A stretch of 64,000 bases of DNA from Brachybacterium huguangmaarense. Its GTDB lineage: Bacteria > Actinomycetota > Actinomycetes > Actinomycetales > Dermabacteraceae. Below, in pieces: positions 44,009 through 52,502 of this stretch; position 1 is the stretch's first letter, and every line of letters starts with the position of its first letter. The notes beneath the pieces are model-generated. The model worked only from the letters and a program-made list of their open reading frames with translations. It did not search any database and was not told the DNA's origin. The stretch spans positions 868,001 to 932,000 of the forward strand of contig NZ_CP107020.1 in the NCBI RefSeq assembly GCF_025725725.1, given 5' to 3'. A program made the translations under genes and the position numbers.

Positions 44009-45172
44009 ATGCGCATCGTCCTGGCCCCCGACTCGTTCAAGGAGTCGATGACCGCGCCCCAGGCCGCGGCCGCGATGACGCGCGGCGTGCAGGCCGTGCA
44101 GCCGGATGCCCAGTGCGTCGAGCTGCCCCTGTCCGACGGCGGGGAGGGCTTCACCGACGCGGTCGCCGCCGCGCTCGGCGCCCGCGTGATCGAGGTGACC
44201 GTGCACAACGCCCTCGGGCGGCCCGTGACCGGGCGTCTCGCCCTCGGGGACGAGGTGGCGGTGCTCGAGGTCGCGAGCGCCGTCGGTCTGGACCGGATCG
44301 CTCGCGCCGAGCGCGACGTGCTGCGTGCCGACTCGCGAGGCGCCGGGGAGCTGCTGCGCGCTGCGCTGGATCACGTCCGCCCGGGCGGCCGCATCGTGGT
44401 CGGCCTCGGCGGGAGCGCGACGAACGACGGAGGCGCCGGCCTGCTGGTGGCTCTCGGGGCGCGGCTCCTGGACGCCGACGGCGCCGAGCTCGCCCCCTCC
44501 CCCGGGGCCCTCGCGGCGCTCGAGCGTGTCGACCTCTCCGGCCTCGACCCCCGCCTGGGACAGGTGTCGATCCGGGCCGCGTGCGATGTCACCCACGTGC
44601 TGCTCGGCCCGCACGGCGCCAGTGCCGTCTTCGGCCCTCAGAAGGGCGCCGACCCGGCCCAGGTGAAGCAGGCGGACGCGGCCCTCGCCCGCCTCGTGCG
44701 CACGGTCGACGCGGCCGTCCCACGCCCGGGAGGGGAGTCTCCCGCGCGATGGGCCGACGAGCCCGGCGCCGGCGCGGCCGGAGGCCTCGGATGGGCCCTG
44801 CTCGCGCTGTGCGGGGCACGGCTGGAGCGGGGCCTGGAGCTCGTGGCGCGCACCGTGGGCCTCGACGAGGCGATCGAGGGCGCCGACCTCGTGCTGACCG
44901 GCGAGGGCCGGGTCGACGCGCAGTCCCTCTCGGGCAAGGTCCCCGGTGGCGTCGCGGCGCACGCGGCCCGAGCGGGCGTCCCCTGCCTCGTGCTCGCCGG
45001 CTCCGTCGCCCCCGATGCGGACGCCCTGCTCGGGAGCGGGGTCAGCGCGCTGCTGCCGATCGTGCCGGGCGTCGTCGATCTCGAGCGGGCGCTCGCCGAC
45101 GGCCCCGCGAACCTCGAGCGCGCGGTCGCGAACGCCCTGCGGCTGATCGACGTCGGGGCCGCGCTCGCATGA
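44009..45172 (+). CDS. glxK: Glycerate kinase, type 1 (GlxK/GarK)
   Basis: A 387-residue kinase with the class landmarks APDSFKESMTA at the start, LPLSDGGEGF (about 39-48), IVVGLGGSATNDGGAG (129-144), FGPQKGA and LTGEGRVDAQSLSGK. These proteins phosphorylate D-glycerate, usually at O2, linking glyoxylate or sugar-acid degradation with glycolysis. It is a single gene divergent from the ABC1 kinase and facing fetB with an 18-base gap. Confidence 0.94.
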   Translation: MRIVLAPDSFKESMTAPQAAAAMTRGVQAVQPDAQCVELPLSDGGEGFTDAVAAALGARVIEVTVHNALGRPVTGRLALGDEVAVLEVASAVGLDRIARAERDVLRADSRGAGELLRAALDHVRPGGRIVVGLGGSATNDGGAGLLVALGARLLDADGAELAPSPGALAALERVDLSGLDPRLGQVSIRAACDVTHVLLGPHGASAVFGPQKGADPAQVKQADAALARLVRTVDAAVPRPGGESPARWADEPGAGAAGGLGWALLALCGARLERGLELVARTVGLDEAIEGADLVLTGEGRVDAQSLSGKVPGGVAAHAARAGVPCLVLAGSVAPDADALLGSGVSALLPIVPGVVDLERALADGPANLERAVANALRLIDVGAALA

Positions 45173-45190
45173 GCCCGGTGAGCGGGGCTC

Positions 45191-45961
45191 TCATGCCTCC
45201 TCGGGGACCGGCAGGCGCGAGGTCCGGGCCAGGCGACGGGTCAGGACGAGCGCGCTGAGGGTCTGCGCGGTCAGGATCGCGACGAGCACGACCACCTGGA
45301 AGCGCGCCGCCTCGAGCGGGCTCGCGCCGCCGGCCAGGGCGCCGATGAAGGCGCCGGGCAGCGTCACCACGCCGGAGGAGCGGGTCTGGTCGATGTTGGG
45401 GATGAGCGCGTCGCGCACGGCCTCGCGCGCGACGTCGCCGAACGCGACCGGGGACGTCGCGCCGAGCGACCACCACGCCTCCACCTCGCCGGCCCGGTGG
45501 TGGGCCAGGGTGCGGAAATGGCGGCCCGCCAACGTCGCCGCCGTCATCGCGTTGCCGGTCACGATGCCGCCGACCGCGAGCACGTTCCGTGCGCTGAGCG
45601 GCATCATCCCCAGGGCGAACACCGCTCCGATCGCGACGAGGGCCCCCGTGATCACCGCGAGGGCCGCCGCGCGGCGGCCGCCGTCGAGCGTGTGCAGACG
45701 TCCGGCCGAGGTCGCCGAGGCCATCGTGAGCATGAGCGCGAGCACCGCGATCACGGTCCACGGCACCGACAGGGCACCCGAGAGGATGACGGAGGCGAGG
45801 GTCAGCTGGCCGATCGCGCGCAGGACGGCGATCACGGGCTGCGCGCCGACCCGCACGCCGCTCGCGCGCAGCACGATCATCACGGCTGTCACGAGCACCG
45901 CGATGCCGACCACGGTGCGCACGAGCAGCGGCCCGTCGACCGATGTCAGCAGTTCCCGCAT
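45191..45961 (-). CDS. fetB: FetB/UPF0014-type ABC permease
   Basis: A 256-residue membrane protein with about seven helices. Family motifs include LRAIGQLTLASVIL, VGGIVTGNAMTAATLAGRHF, and the highly conserved IPNIDQTRSSGVVTLPGAFIGALAGGASPLEAARFQ region (quoted as landmarks). In E. coli FetB pairs with an ATPase, FetA, in iron export. No FetA-like ATPase is adjacent, so the partner must be elsewhere. Confidence 0.88.
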   Translation of the reverse strand: MRELLTSVDGPLLVRTVVGIAVLVTAVMIVLRASGVRVGAQPVIAVLRAIGQLTLASVILSGALSVPWTVIAVLALMLTMASATSAGRLHTLDGGRRAAALAVITGALVAIGAVFALGMMPLSARNVLAVGGIVTGNAMTAATLAGRHFRTLAHHRAGEVEAWWSLGATSPVAFGDVAREAVRDALIPNIDQTRSSGVVTLPGAFIGALAGGASPLEAARFQVVVLVAILTAQTLSALVLTRRLARTSRLPVPEEA

Positions 45962-46018
45962 CGTCCCAGCCTAGAGGCGCCGCCCGACCGCGCACGGGCC
46001 CGTCGGATATGATGAACG

Positions 46019-46156
46019 TCCGCGGAAATGAAAAACGGCGGTCTTTCCAAAAGCGGAGAGGCAGGCATTCCTTGCTAGTCGGAATTCCCTTTTCCTTCTA
46101 TTCTGATATCAGCCGGCCGTCGCCCCGGCCGGCACCAGAACCCTCAGGAGGACACC
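46019..46156 (+). promoter_or_regulatory. AT-rich leader and promoter region of the DUF1540 gene
   Basis: The 138 bases before the DUF1540 start are strikingly AT-rich for this genome (runs such as GAAATGAAAAAC and CCCTTTTCCTTCTATTCTG). It holds an inverted repeat ATTCC-N9-GGAAT near 46067-46086, and TATGAT just upstream at about 46007 could be a -10 box. The layout suggests a strong or regulated promoter with a structured leader. No specific regulator motif was identified. Confidence 0.4.
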
Positions 46157-46441
46157 ATGATCGTCGTCGACATGCCCCGCGTCTCCGAATGCACCGTCAC
46201 CGGCTGCTCCTACAACCACGACGGCTGCCACGCCTTCGCCGTCACGGTGGACGACGACGCCAGCTGCGCCACGTTCATCCCCCTCGACGTCAAGGGCGGT
46301 CTGAACAAGGTCGTCACGTCGGTCGGCGCGTGCCAGCGCACCGACTGCGTGTTCAACGACAAGCTCGAGTGCACCGCCGCCACCATCCGCATGGGCGCCG
46401 GTCACGACACCGCCAGCTGCCTGTCCTTCCAGGAGCGCTGA
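46157..46441 (+). CDS. DUF1540 small cysteine-rich protein
   Basis: A 94-residue protein with two copies of the DUF1540 pattern: CTVTGCSYNHDGCHAFAV with a later CATF (about 15-46), and CQRTDCVFNDKLECTAATI with CLSF (about 65-91). The eight regularly spaced cysteines suggest two small metal or iron-sulfur sites. Function is not established in this family. It has an excellent AGGAGG site and its own terminator, so it is probably strongly expressed as a single gene. Confidence 0.88.
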   Translation: MIVVDMPRVSECTVTGCSYNHDGCHAFAVTVDDDASCATFIPLDVKGGLNKVVTSVGACQRTDCVFNDKLECTAATIRMGAGHDTASCLSFQER

Positions 46442-46461
46442 GCCTCCGCGGACACGTCCGC

Positions 46462-46493
46462 GAGCCCCGTCGCCGACCTCGGCGGCGGGGCTC
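46462..46493 (+). terminator. Hairpin terminator after the DUF1540 gene
   Basis: GAGCCCCG at 46462 pairs with CGGGGCTC ending at 46493, with an inner CGCCG/CGGCG stem and a CCT loop. It lies 20 bases past the stop codon. Confidence 0.8.
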
Positions 46494-46600
46494 GCCCCTG
46501 TCCGGCCGACGCCCTCCCTACCGCCCGGCACGTGACGGCGCCGCGCCTTCGTGCCTACAGTCCTGGTGTCATGCGCACCACACGGCGAGAGGAGCACGTC

Positions 46601-46774
46601 ATGAGCGATCCGCACGAGAACCTCGAGAAGAACGCGTCCGAGGAGGAGCCCCAGGAGGGCGAGACGGTCCAGGACGCTGCCGAGCAGCAGACCGAGACCT
46701 CGAAGGACACCCCGACCACCCATCCGGGCCCGACGTCCACGTCCGATGAGCCCGTGGAGGGCGACGGTCACTGA
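46601..46774 (+). CDS. Small acidic disordered protein, unknown function
   Basis: A 57-residue protein from the ATG at 46601 (GAGAGGAGCACGTC upstream). It is almost entirely Glu, Asp, Thr, Gln and Pro, with no hydrophobic core, so it is predicted to be disordered. It sits five bases before the MgtC/SapB-like gene and is probably co-transcribed with it. I recognise no family; an in-frame upstream ATG at 46571 would add ten residues. Confidence 0.5.
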   Translation: MSDPHENLEKNASEEEPQEGETVQDAAEQQTETSKDTPTTHPGPTSTSDEPVEGDGH

Positions 46775-46779
46775 CCCCG

Positions 46780-47505
46780 ATGGACCCTCTCGTCGGCCTG
46801 CTCTCGCGCACCTCGGGCATCGAGTTCGAGCTGCTGGGGGCCACCCTGGTCCTGTGCTCGCTCATCGGCATCGAGCGGCAGATGCACCAGAAGGCCGCGG
46901 GCTACCGGACGAACGTGCTCGTGGGTCTCGGCTCGTGCGCGTTCACGCTGGTCTCCGGCTACGGCTTCGCGATGGTGCTCGGATCCGACGTGACGCTCGA
47001 TCCGTCGCGCATCGCCGCCCAGGTGGTCTCGGGCATCGGCTTCCTGGGCGCGGGCGTGATCTTCAAGGGGCACGACGTCGTGCGCGGCCTCACGACCGCC
47101 GCCACGGTGTGGGTCTCCGCGGCCGTCGGCATGGCCTGCGGCGCAGGCATGCTGTCGCTCGCGATCTCGCTCACGATCGCCCATCTGCTCACCCTGTTCG
47201 TCATCGCGCCGCTCGTGCGGCGTCTGCCCACGCCCGACCGGCACCGCGTGATCGACATCGGCTACGTCGACGGGGAGGGCGTGCTGCGCCGCATCCTCGC
47301 GGTGGCCACGGCGATGGGCTTCTCGTCGTCGGTCGACTCGAGCCGGCGGATCGAGGGGGAGAACGGCCCGCAGGTGATCGTGTCCGTGCGCTTCCACGGC
47401 CGTCAGCCGCTGCGCGACCTGGTCCCGCAGCTCGTAGACGTCAGCGGCGTGCGCCACGTGAACGTGCGCCAGGGCGACGAGCCCGAGGACGAGTACCCCG
47501 GCTGA
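46780..47505 (+). CDS. MgtC/SapB family membrane protein
   Basis: A 241-residue protein with five N-terminal helices and a C-terminal ACT-like soluble domain. The MgtC landmarks are LIGIERQMHQKAAGYRTNVLV (about 29-49), IAAQVVSGIGFLGAGVIFK and VRGLTTAATVWVSAAVGMACG. Members act in Mg2+ limitation or regulate F-type ATPase and virulence in pathogens; here a Mg2+/envelope homeostasis role is likely. The stop is followed by a perfect terminator hairpin. Confidence 0.92.
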   Translation: MDPLVGLLSRTSGIEFELLGATLVLCSLIGIERQMHQKAAGYRTNVLVGLGSCAFTLVSGYGFAMVLGSDVTLDPSRIAAQVVSGIGFLGAGVIFKGHDVVRGLTTAATVWVSAAVGMACGAGMLSLAISLTIAHLLTLFVIAPLVRRLPTPDRHRVIDIGYVDGEGVLRRILAVATAMGFSSSVDSSRRIEGENGPQVIVSVRFHGRQPLRDLVPQLVDVSGVRHVNVRQGDEPEDEYPG

Positions 47506-47539
47506 GGTCGGCCCTGCCACCGCCGTGGCAGGGCCGACC
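47506..47539. terminator. Perfect 15-bp bidirectional terminator hairpin
   Basis: GGTCGGCCCTGCCAC (47506-47520) and GTGGCAGGGCCGACC (47525-47539) are exact complements with a four-base CGCC loop, between convergent mgtC-like and GH3 genes. Confidence 0.9.
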
Positions 47540-47568
47540 CGGGGTCGTGGTCCGGCCGCGCGGCAGGG

Positions 47569-50016
47569 TCAGCGACGAGTGCGGTCGGCGAGGCCCGCGT
47601 GCAGCAGGTAGGTCAGCACGTGCCGGGCGGTGCGCTGCATCTCGCCGAGGGTGATCCCCTCCGGCCGCTCGTACGACGCGACGACGGAGTCCTCGCGGGT
47701 CTCCCCGCCGTGCTCGATCGAGCCGGGCATGAGCACGTCCACTCCCGCCCGCACCCGGTAGGCGCTGTCGCGCACGTCCGGGAAGTCCGGGTCGGGGGCC
47801 ATGCGCATCCACCAGTCGGTCATCACGTTGCCCTGGTAGCCCCACTGGCCGCGCAGGATCGTGGTCACGAGGTCGTAGTGGTAGTGCGCCCAGACCCCGT
47901 TGATCTTGTTGTACGCGGTCATGATGTTCAGCGGCGACGCCTCGCGCACGCAGATCTCGAAGCCCTTCAGGTAGATCTCGCGCAGCGCCCGCTCGGAGAC
48001 GCGGGAGTCGGCGCGGGTGCGCTCGGTCTCCTGGTTGTTGCAGGCGAAGTGCTTGGGGCAGGCCGAGACCCCCTGGCCCTGCAGGCCCCGCACGACGGCC
48101 GCCGCCGAGCGGCCGGTGAGCAGAGGGTCCTCCGAGAAGTACTCGAAGTTGCGTCCGCACAGCGGGTCGCGATGGATGTTCATGCCGGGGCTCAGCAGGA
48201 TGTCCGACCCCTTGCGCCGCATCTCCTGGGCGTGCAGGTCCGCCATCTCCTCGATCGCCCGGGGGTCCCAGGTCGAGGCGAGCGCGGTGCCGCACGGCAG
48301 CAGGGAGGCGTACGCGGCGATGCGGATGCCCGACGGGCCGTCGGTCGTGATCGCGGGGGGCACGCCGCGCGAGCGCAGCGCCTCGGTGACCCCGCCGAGC
48401 GCGCCCGCGTTGCCGGGCGCGCCGAGGGGTGAGTCCATCGTGATGTCGCCGTAGCTCAGGGAGGCGAGCTCGCTCGGGCTGAGCTGGGCGATGAAGCTGT
48501 CCAGGGTCGCCTCGCCCGCCGCGACGTCCGCGAACGACACGTCCGTCCGAGCGGCGCCGTCCGCGGGCTCGGCCTCGACGCTGCCGGGGACCGCCGAGGG
48601 CAGGCGATCGAGGATCCGCTCGCGCAGAGCCACCGTGGCCTGGGGGGTGGGCTCCCAGGCGATCTCGGCGGAGCCGTCGTCGCCGCGGCGCAGGGTCATC
48701 CGGTCGAAGGCGTGCCGCGGGGCGGCGGCCTCCTCGAGCTGCTCGACCACGCGCGTGTTCTTGACCGTGTGCGAGCCGGCCCGCCGGGCTCGGCGCACGT
48801 CCGCGCCCACGTGCAGGACGTGTTCGCCCGCGGCGAGCACCCAGGCGCTGCGGTGCCCGGTGGCCCCGGTCTCGTCGTAGGAGGCGAGGGAGGCCAGAGG
48901 CACCTCGAGGGTCACGTCCTGGGATGCTCCCGGCGCGATCGACGCCGTGCGCGCGAAGCTGACCAGCTCCCGGGCGGGGGCGGCGAGCGCGCCGTCGGGC
49001 TTGGTGACGTAGGCCTGGACGACCTCGGTGCCCGGCCGGTCCCCGGTGTTGGTCACGCGCGCCGTGCACCGCATGGTGTCGTCCTGGACGGTCACGTCGC
49101 CGGGGGCGATGTCGAAGGTCGTGTAGCCCCGGCCGAAGCCGAAGGGGTACAGGACCGCCTCCGGGGCGAAGGTCTCGAAATAGCGGTAGCCGACGAACAC
49201 GTCCTCGGCGTAGTCGTTGGCGACGGGGTCGCCGAAGTGCGCGGCCGACGGGTAGTCCGAGTACCGGCGGGCGATGGTGTCGGGCAGGCGTCCGCCCGGC
49301 TCGACGGCGCCGGTGAGCACGTCGGCGATCGCGCGGGCGCCCTCCATGCCGCCGAGCCAGGCGATGAGGAGCGCGTCGATCGCGTACTCCTCGGCCCAGG
49401 AGAGGTCGATGACGTTGCCGGTGTCGACGATCACGACGGTCCGCTCGAAAGCCCTGGTGACCTGCGCGAGCAGCACCCTCTCCTCGTCGGTGAGGTAGTA
49501 GGAGCCCGGCTCGAGGAGGTTCTCGCGGTCCTCGCCGGCGGCACGTCCGAGGGTCACGACGGCCACGTCGGTCCGCTCGGCCGCGGCCCGGACGGTCGCG
49601 TCGTCGAGGGGCATCTCCGGGAAGGAGAAGGGCCAGCTCCCCCACTCGGCGCCGGCCCCGGTGGGGTGCTCGGCGCACCAGGACTCGTAGACCCCCGCGA
49701 GCTCCTCGTCGACCTCGACGCCCTCGGCCTCGCGCAGCGAGGTCAGCAGCTCGGTCGAGTACGGCGCGTTGACGTCACCGCCCGAGCCGTAGCCCACCGC
49801 GATCCAGTCCTTCTGCACCCGTCCGAACAGGGCCACGCGCGTAGCCGCGGGGAGCGGGAGGGAGCCGCCGTTCCTGAGCAGCACGGCGCCCTGGGCGGCC
49901 GCCGACCGGGCGCGCCGCACGAGCTCGGGATCGACCCGCCGATCATCGCCCGAGGCGGTGGTCGAGGCCTGCGACAGCAGCTGGGAGTCCGGGGTGTCGC
50001 GCGGGGTGGTGGTCAT
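47569..50016 (-). CDS. GH3 beta-glucosidase with permuted domain order
   Basis: An 815-residue cytoplasmic GH3 enzyme in which the usual C-terminal (alpha/beta) sandwich comes first (GAVLLRNGGSLPLP at about 43, with DRENLLEPGSYYLT). A fibronectin-III-like domain follows (TNTGDRPGTEVVQAYV), and the catalytic barrel comes last. The barrel shows ITTDGPSGIR, LSPGMNIHRDPLCGRNFEY, CPKHFACNNQE and the nucleophile Asp in GNVMTDWWM. This reversed order is known for a minority of GH3 beta-glucosidases. It is divergent from a CebE-like ABC system across a shared operator, so it probably hydrolyses imported cello-oligosaccharides. Confidence 0.92.
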   Translation of the reverse strand: MTTTPRDTPDSQLLSQASTTASGDDRRVDPELVRRARSAAAQGAVLLRNGGSLPLPAATRVALFGRVQKDWIAVGYGSGGDVNAPYSTELLTSLREAEGVEVDEELAGVYESWCAEHPTGAGAEWGSWPFSFPEMPLDDATVRAAAERTDVAVVTLGRAAGEDRENLLEPGSYYLTDEERVLLAQVTRAFERTVVIVDTGNVIDLSWAEEYAIDALLIAWLGGMEGARAIADVLTGAVEPGGRLPDTIARRYSDYPSAAHFGDPVANDYAEDVFVGYRYFETFAPEAVLYPFGFGRGYTTFDIAPGDVTVQDDTMRCTARVTNTGDRPGTEVVQAYVTKPDGALAAPARELVSFARTASIAPGASQDVTLEVPLASLASYDETGATGHRSAWVLAAGEHVLHVGADVRRARRAGSHTVKNTRVVEQLEEAAAPRHAFDRMTLRRGDDGSAEIAWEPTPQATVALRERILDRLPSAVPGSVEAEPADGAARTDVSFADVAAGEATLDSFIAQLSPSELASLSYGDITMDSPLGAPGNAGALGGVTEALRSRGVPPAITTDGPSGIRIAAYASLLPCGTALASTWDPRAIEEMADLHAQEMRRKGSDILLSPGMNIHRDPLCGRNFEYFSEDPLLTGRSAAAVVRGLQGQGVSACPKHFACNNQETERTRADSRVSERALREIYLKGFEICVREASPLNIMTAYNKINGVWAHYHYDLVTTILRGQWGYQGNVMTDWWMRMAPDPDFPDVRDSAYRVRAGVDVLMPGSIEHGGETREDSVVASYERPEGITLGEMQRTARHVLTYLLHAGLADRTRR

Positions 50017-50142
50017 CGTCGAGGTGCCTCATTTCGCGAAGGGCGGCGGGCGGGCATCGGCTCCTCACCCGGGTCCGGGCGGGGCGGTCCGACTCCCTCG
50101 GAGCGTACGCACCGCGGGTGGGGTATGCTCCCAGTCACGCTC

Positions 50143-50158
50143 GTGAGAGCGCTCTCAC
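50143..50158. promoter_or_regulatory. CebR/LacI-type operator, perfect 16-bp palindrome
   Basis: GTGAGAGCGCTCTCAC is a perfect palindrome of the form bound by CebR-type LacI regulators (TGGGAGCGCTCCCA in Streptomyces). It lies between the divergent GH3 gene and the ABC binding-protein gene and could control both. The LacI gene at 53429 is the expected binder. Confidence 0.85.
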
Positions 50159-50191
50159 AGCATAGATGCTTGTCGGACAAAGGAGTTCCCC

Positions 50192-51469
50192 ATGAAGCCC
50201 ACCCGGCGCGCCGTCCTCGCGGGCGCAGCAGCCACCGCGGCCACCACCGCCCTCGCCGCATGCGGCGGCGGCGACGACGGCGGCGAGTCCAAGAACGCGG
50301 ACGGGAAGATCGAGCTCACCGTCGCCACCTTCAACGAGTTCGGCTACGAGGACCTCTTCACGCAGTACATGAAGGACAACCCCGACGTCGTCATCAAGGC
50401 CAAGAAGGCCGCGACGAGCGACGACGCCCGCAAGAACCTCATGACCGGTCTCGCCGCCGGCAAGGGTCTCGCCGACATCGAGGCCGTCGAGGTCGGATGG
50501 TGGGCCGAGCTGAGCCAGTACGCCGCCAAGTTCGAGGATCTGAGCAGCGATGCGGTCAAGGACCGTTGGGTCGACTGGAAGACCGAGGCCGCGACGGTCG
50601 ACGGCAAGCTGCTCGGCTACGGCACCGACATCGGCCCGGAGGGCATCGCCTACCGCTCCGACCTGTTCGCCAAGGCCGGCCTGCCGACCGACCGCGAGGA
50701 GGTCGCCACCCTCCTGACCGGTGACTGGGACACCTACTTCGAGATCGGCAAGGAGTTCGTCGCCAAGGCCGGGATCCCCTGGTACGACTCGGCCGGCGGC
50801 ACCTACAACGGCATGGTGCAGCAGCTCAAGAACCCCTACGAGAAGGACGCCTCGACCCCGATCGCCCTCAAGGACAACACCGACGTCAAGGGGATCTACG
50901 ACAAGCTCGCCGAGCACAAGGACCTGTCCGCGGGCCTCGGCCAGTGGTCCGAGGACTGGGTCGCGGGATTCCAGAACGACGGGTTCGCGACCATGCTGTG
51001 CCCGCCGTGGATGACGGGCCCCATCGAGGGCAACGCCGAGGGCGTGACCGGCTGGGACGTCGCCAACGTGTTCCCCGGCGGCGGAGGCAACTGGGGCGGT
51101 TCGTACCTGACGGTCCCCTCGCAGGGCAAGAACGTCGAGGCGGCCAAGAAGCTCGGCGAGTGGCTCACCGCTCCTGAGCAGCAGATCGTGGCGTTCAAGG
51201 CCAAGGGCACCTTCCCGAGCCAGAAGAAGGCTCTCGAGTCCGACGAGATCACCTCGCAGACCAACGAGTTCTTCAACAACGCCCCCGTCGGGCAGATCTT
51301 CAGCGACCGCGCCAAGGCCGTCGAGTTCCAGCCCTTCGTGGGACCGAAGTTCTACGTCATCAACACCGTGGTGGCCGACGCCATCACCCGGTTCGACGTG
51401 GACGGCAAGGACGCCGCCGCCTCGTGGGACCAGGCGCTGACCGCGTACGACGAGCTCGATCTCAGCTGA
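50192..51469 (+). CDS. Sugar ABC transporter substrate-binding lipoprotein (CebE-like)
   Basis: A 425-residue extracytoplasmic binding protein. It has a twin-Arg-like start (TRRAVLAGAAA) and a lipobox LAAC (Cys about 24), then an acidic Gly/Asp linker. The mature part follows the family-1 sugar-binding pattern: ELTVATFNEFGY, a central DWVAGFQNDGFATMLCPPWMTG, and Trp-rich substrate-cleft segments. It is first in the operon binding protein - permease - permease - LacI - hydrolase and divergent from GH3. Cellobiose or other beta-glucosides are the likely ligands. Confidence 0.9.
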   Translation: MKPTRRAVLAGAAATAATTALAACGGGDDGGESKNADGKIELTVATFNEFGYEDLFTQYMKDNPDVVIKAKKAATSDDARKNLMTGLAAGKGLADIEAVEVGWWAELSQYAAKFEDLSSDAVKDRWVDWKTEAATVDGKLLGYGTDIGPEGIAYRSDLFAKAGLPTDREEVATLLTGDWDTYFEIGKEFVAKAGIPWYDSAGGTYNGMVQQLKNPYEKDASTPIALKDNTDVKGIYDKLAEHKDLSAGLGQWSEDWVAGFQNDGFATMLCPPWMTGPIEGNAEGVTGWDVANVFPGGGGNWGGSYLTVPSQGKNVEAAKKLGEWLTAPEQQIVAFKAKGTFPSQKKALESDEITSQTNEFFNNAPVGQIFSDRAKAVEFQPFVGPKFYVINTVVADAITRFDVDGKDAAASWDQALTAYDELDLS

Positions 51470-51483
51470 CACACCACTGACGC

Positions 51484-51521
51484 GGGCGGGCGGAGCGGCG
51501 CACACGTCGCTCCGCCCGCCC
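51484..51521 (+). terminator. Intercistronic 14-bp perfect hairpin after the binding-protein gene
   Basis: GGGCGGGCGGAGCG (51484-51497) pairs exactly with CGCTCCGCCCGCCC (51508-51521) around a ten-base loop. Because the permease genes follow in the same direction, it is likely an attenuator or 3' mRNA stabiliser that raises binding-protein levels over permease levels, not a full stop. Confidence 0.75.
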
Positions 51522-51539
51522 CGTGTCCGGGAGGACCCC

Positions 51540-52493
51540 ATGACCACGAGCACCTCGCATCGCGAGCGCCCCCGCTGGCGCCAGCGGCTCTCGCGCCTCG
51601 ACGTCCGCTACTCGCCCTACGCCTTCATCAGCCCCTTCTTCATCCTGTTCCTGGTCACGGGACTGTTCCCGATCCTCTACACCGCCTGGGTGTCGTTGCA
51701 CGACTGGGACCTCATCATGGGCCAGGGGCCCTTCGTCGGCCTGCAGAACTTCCAGGACGTGCTGTCCTCGCCGAACTTCTACAAGGCCCTGCGCAACACC
51801 TTCTCGATCTTCCTGCTGTCCTCGGTCCCGCAGGTGATCGTCGCGGTCCTGATCGCCTACGTCCTGGACGCCAACCTGCGCGCCAAGACGCTCTGGCGCA
51901 TGGGCGTGCTGCTGCCCTACGTCGTCGCCCCCGTCGCGGTCTCGCTCATCTTCGCCAAGATCTTCGCTGACAAGTCCGGGGTGCTCAACACGGTGCTGAC
52001 CGACATCGGGCTGCCCGCGATCGGCTGGCACAGCGAGGTCCTGCCCTCGCACATCGCGATCGCGACCATGGTGAACTTCCGCTGGACCGGCTACAACGCC
52101 CTCATCTTCCTCGCGGCCATGCAGGCGATCCCGCGCGAGATCTACGAGGCGGCGATCATCGACGGCGCGAGCCGGATGCGGCGCTTCTGGTACGTGACCG
52201 TGCCGATGCTGCGTCCCACGGTCATCTTCGTGGTCATCACCTCCACCATCGGCGGCCTGCAGATCTTCGACGAGCCCCGCATGTTCGACACCGCCGGCGC
52301 CGGCGGCGGGGACCGGCAGTGGATGACCATGACGATGTACCTCTACGAGCTCGGCTGGGGTCCGCAGATCTCCTTCGGGAAGGCCTCCGCCGTGGCCTGG
52401 CTGCTGTTCCTCATCATCGTCGTCGTCGGCGTCGTCAACTTCCTCATCACGCGCAGGATCGCCTCGAGCGGCAGCGCGAAGGCCCCGCGGTAA
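51540..52493 (+). CDS. Sugar ABC transporter permease (CebF-like)
   Basis: A 317-residue permease with six predicted helices preceded by a basic N-terminus. The EAA loop is IPREIYEAAIIDGASRMRRFWYVTVPMLRP (about 199-228; quoted as a landmark), which docks the MsiK/MalK-type ATPase. No ATPase gene is in the operon, as is common in actinobacteria where one MsiK-type ATPase serves many systems. Confidence 0.92.
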   Translation: MTTSTSHRERPRWRQRLSRLDVRYSPYAFISPFFILFLVTGLFPILYTAWVSLHDWDLIMGQGPFVGLQNFQDVLSSPNFYKALRNTFSIFLLSSVPQVIVAVLIAYVLDANLRAKTLWRMGVLLPYVVAPVAVSLIFAKIFADKSGVLNTVLTDIGLPAIGWHSEVLPSHIAIATMVNFRWTGYNALIFLAAMQAIPREIYEAAIIDGASRMRRFWYVTVPMLRPTVIFVVITSTIGGLQIFDEPRMFDTAGAGGGDRQWMTMTMYLYELGWGPQISFGKASAVAWLLFLIIVVVGVVNFLITRRIASSGSAKAPR

Positions 52494-52502
52494 GGAGCAC
52501 CC

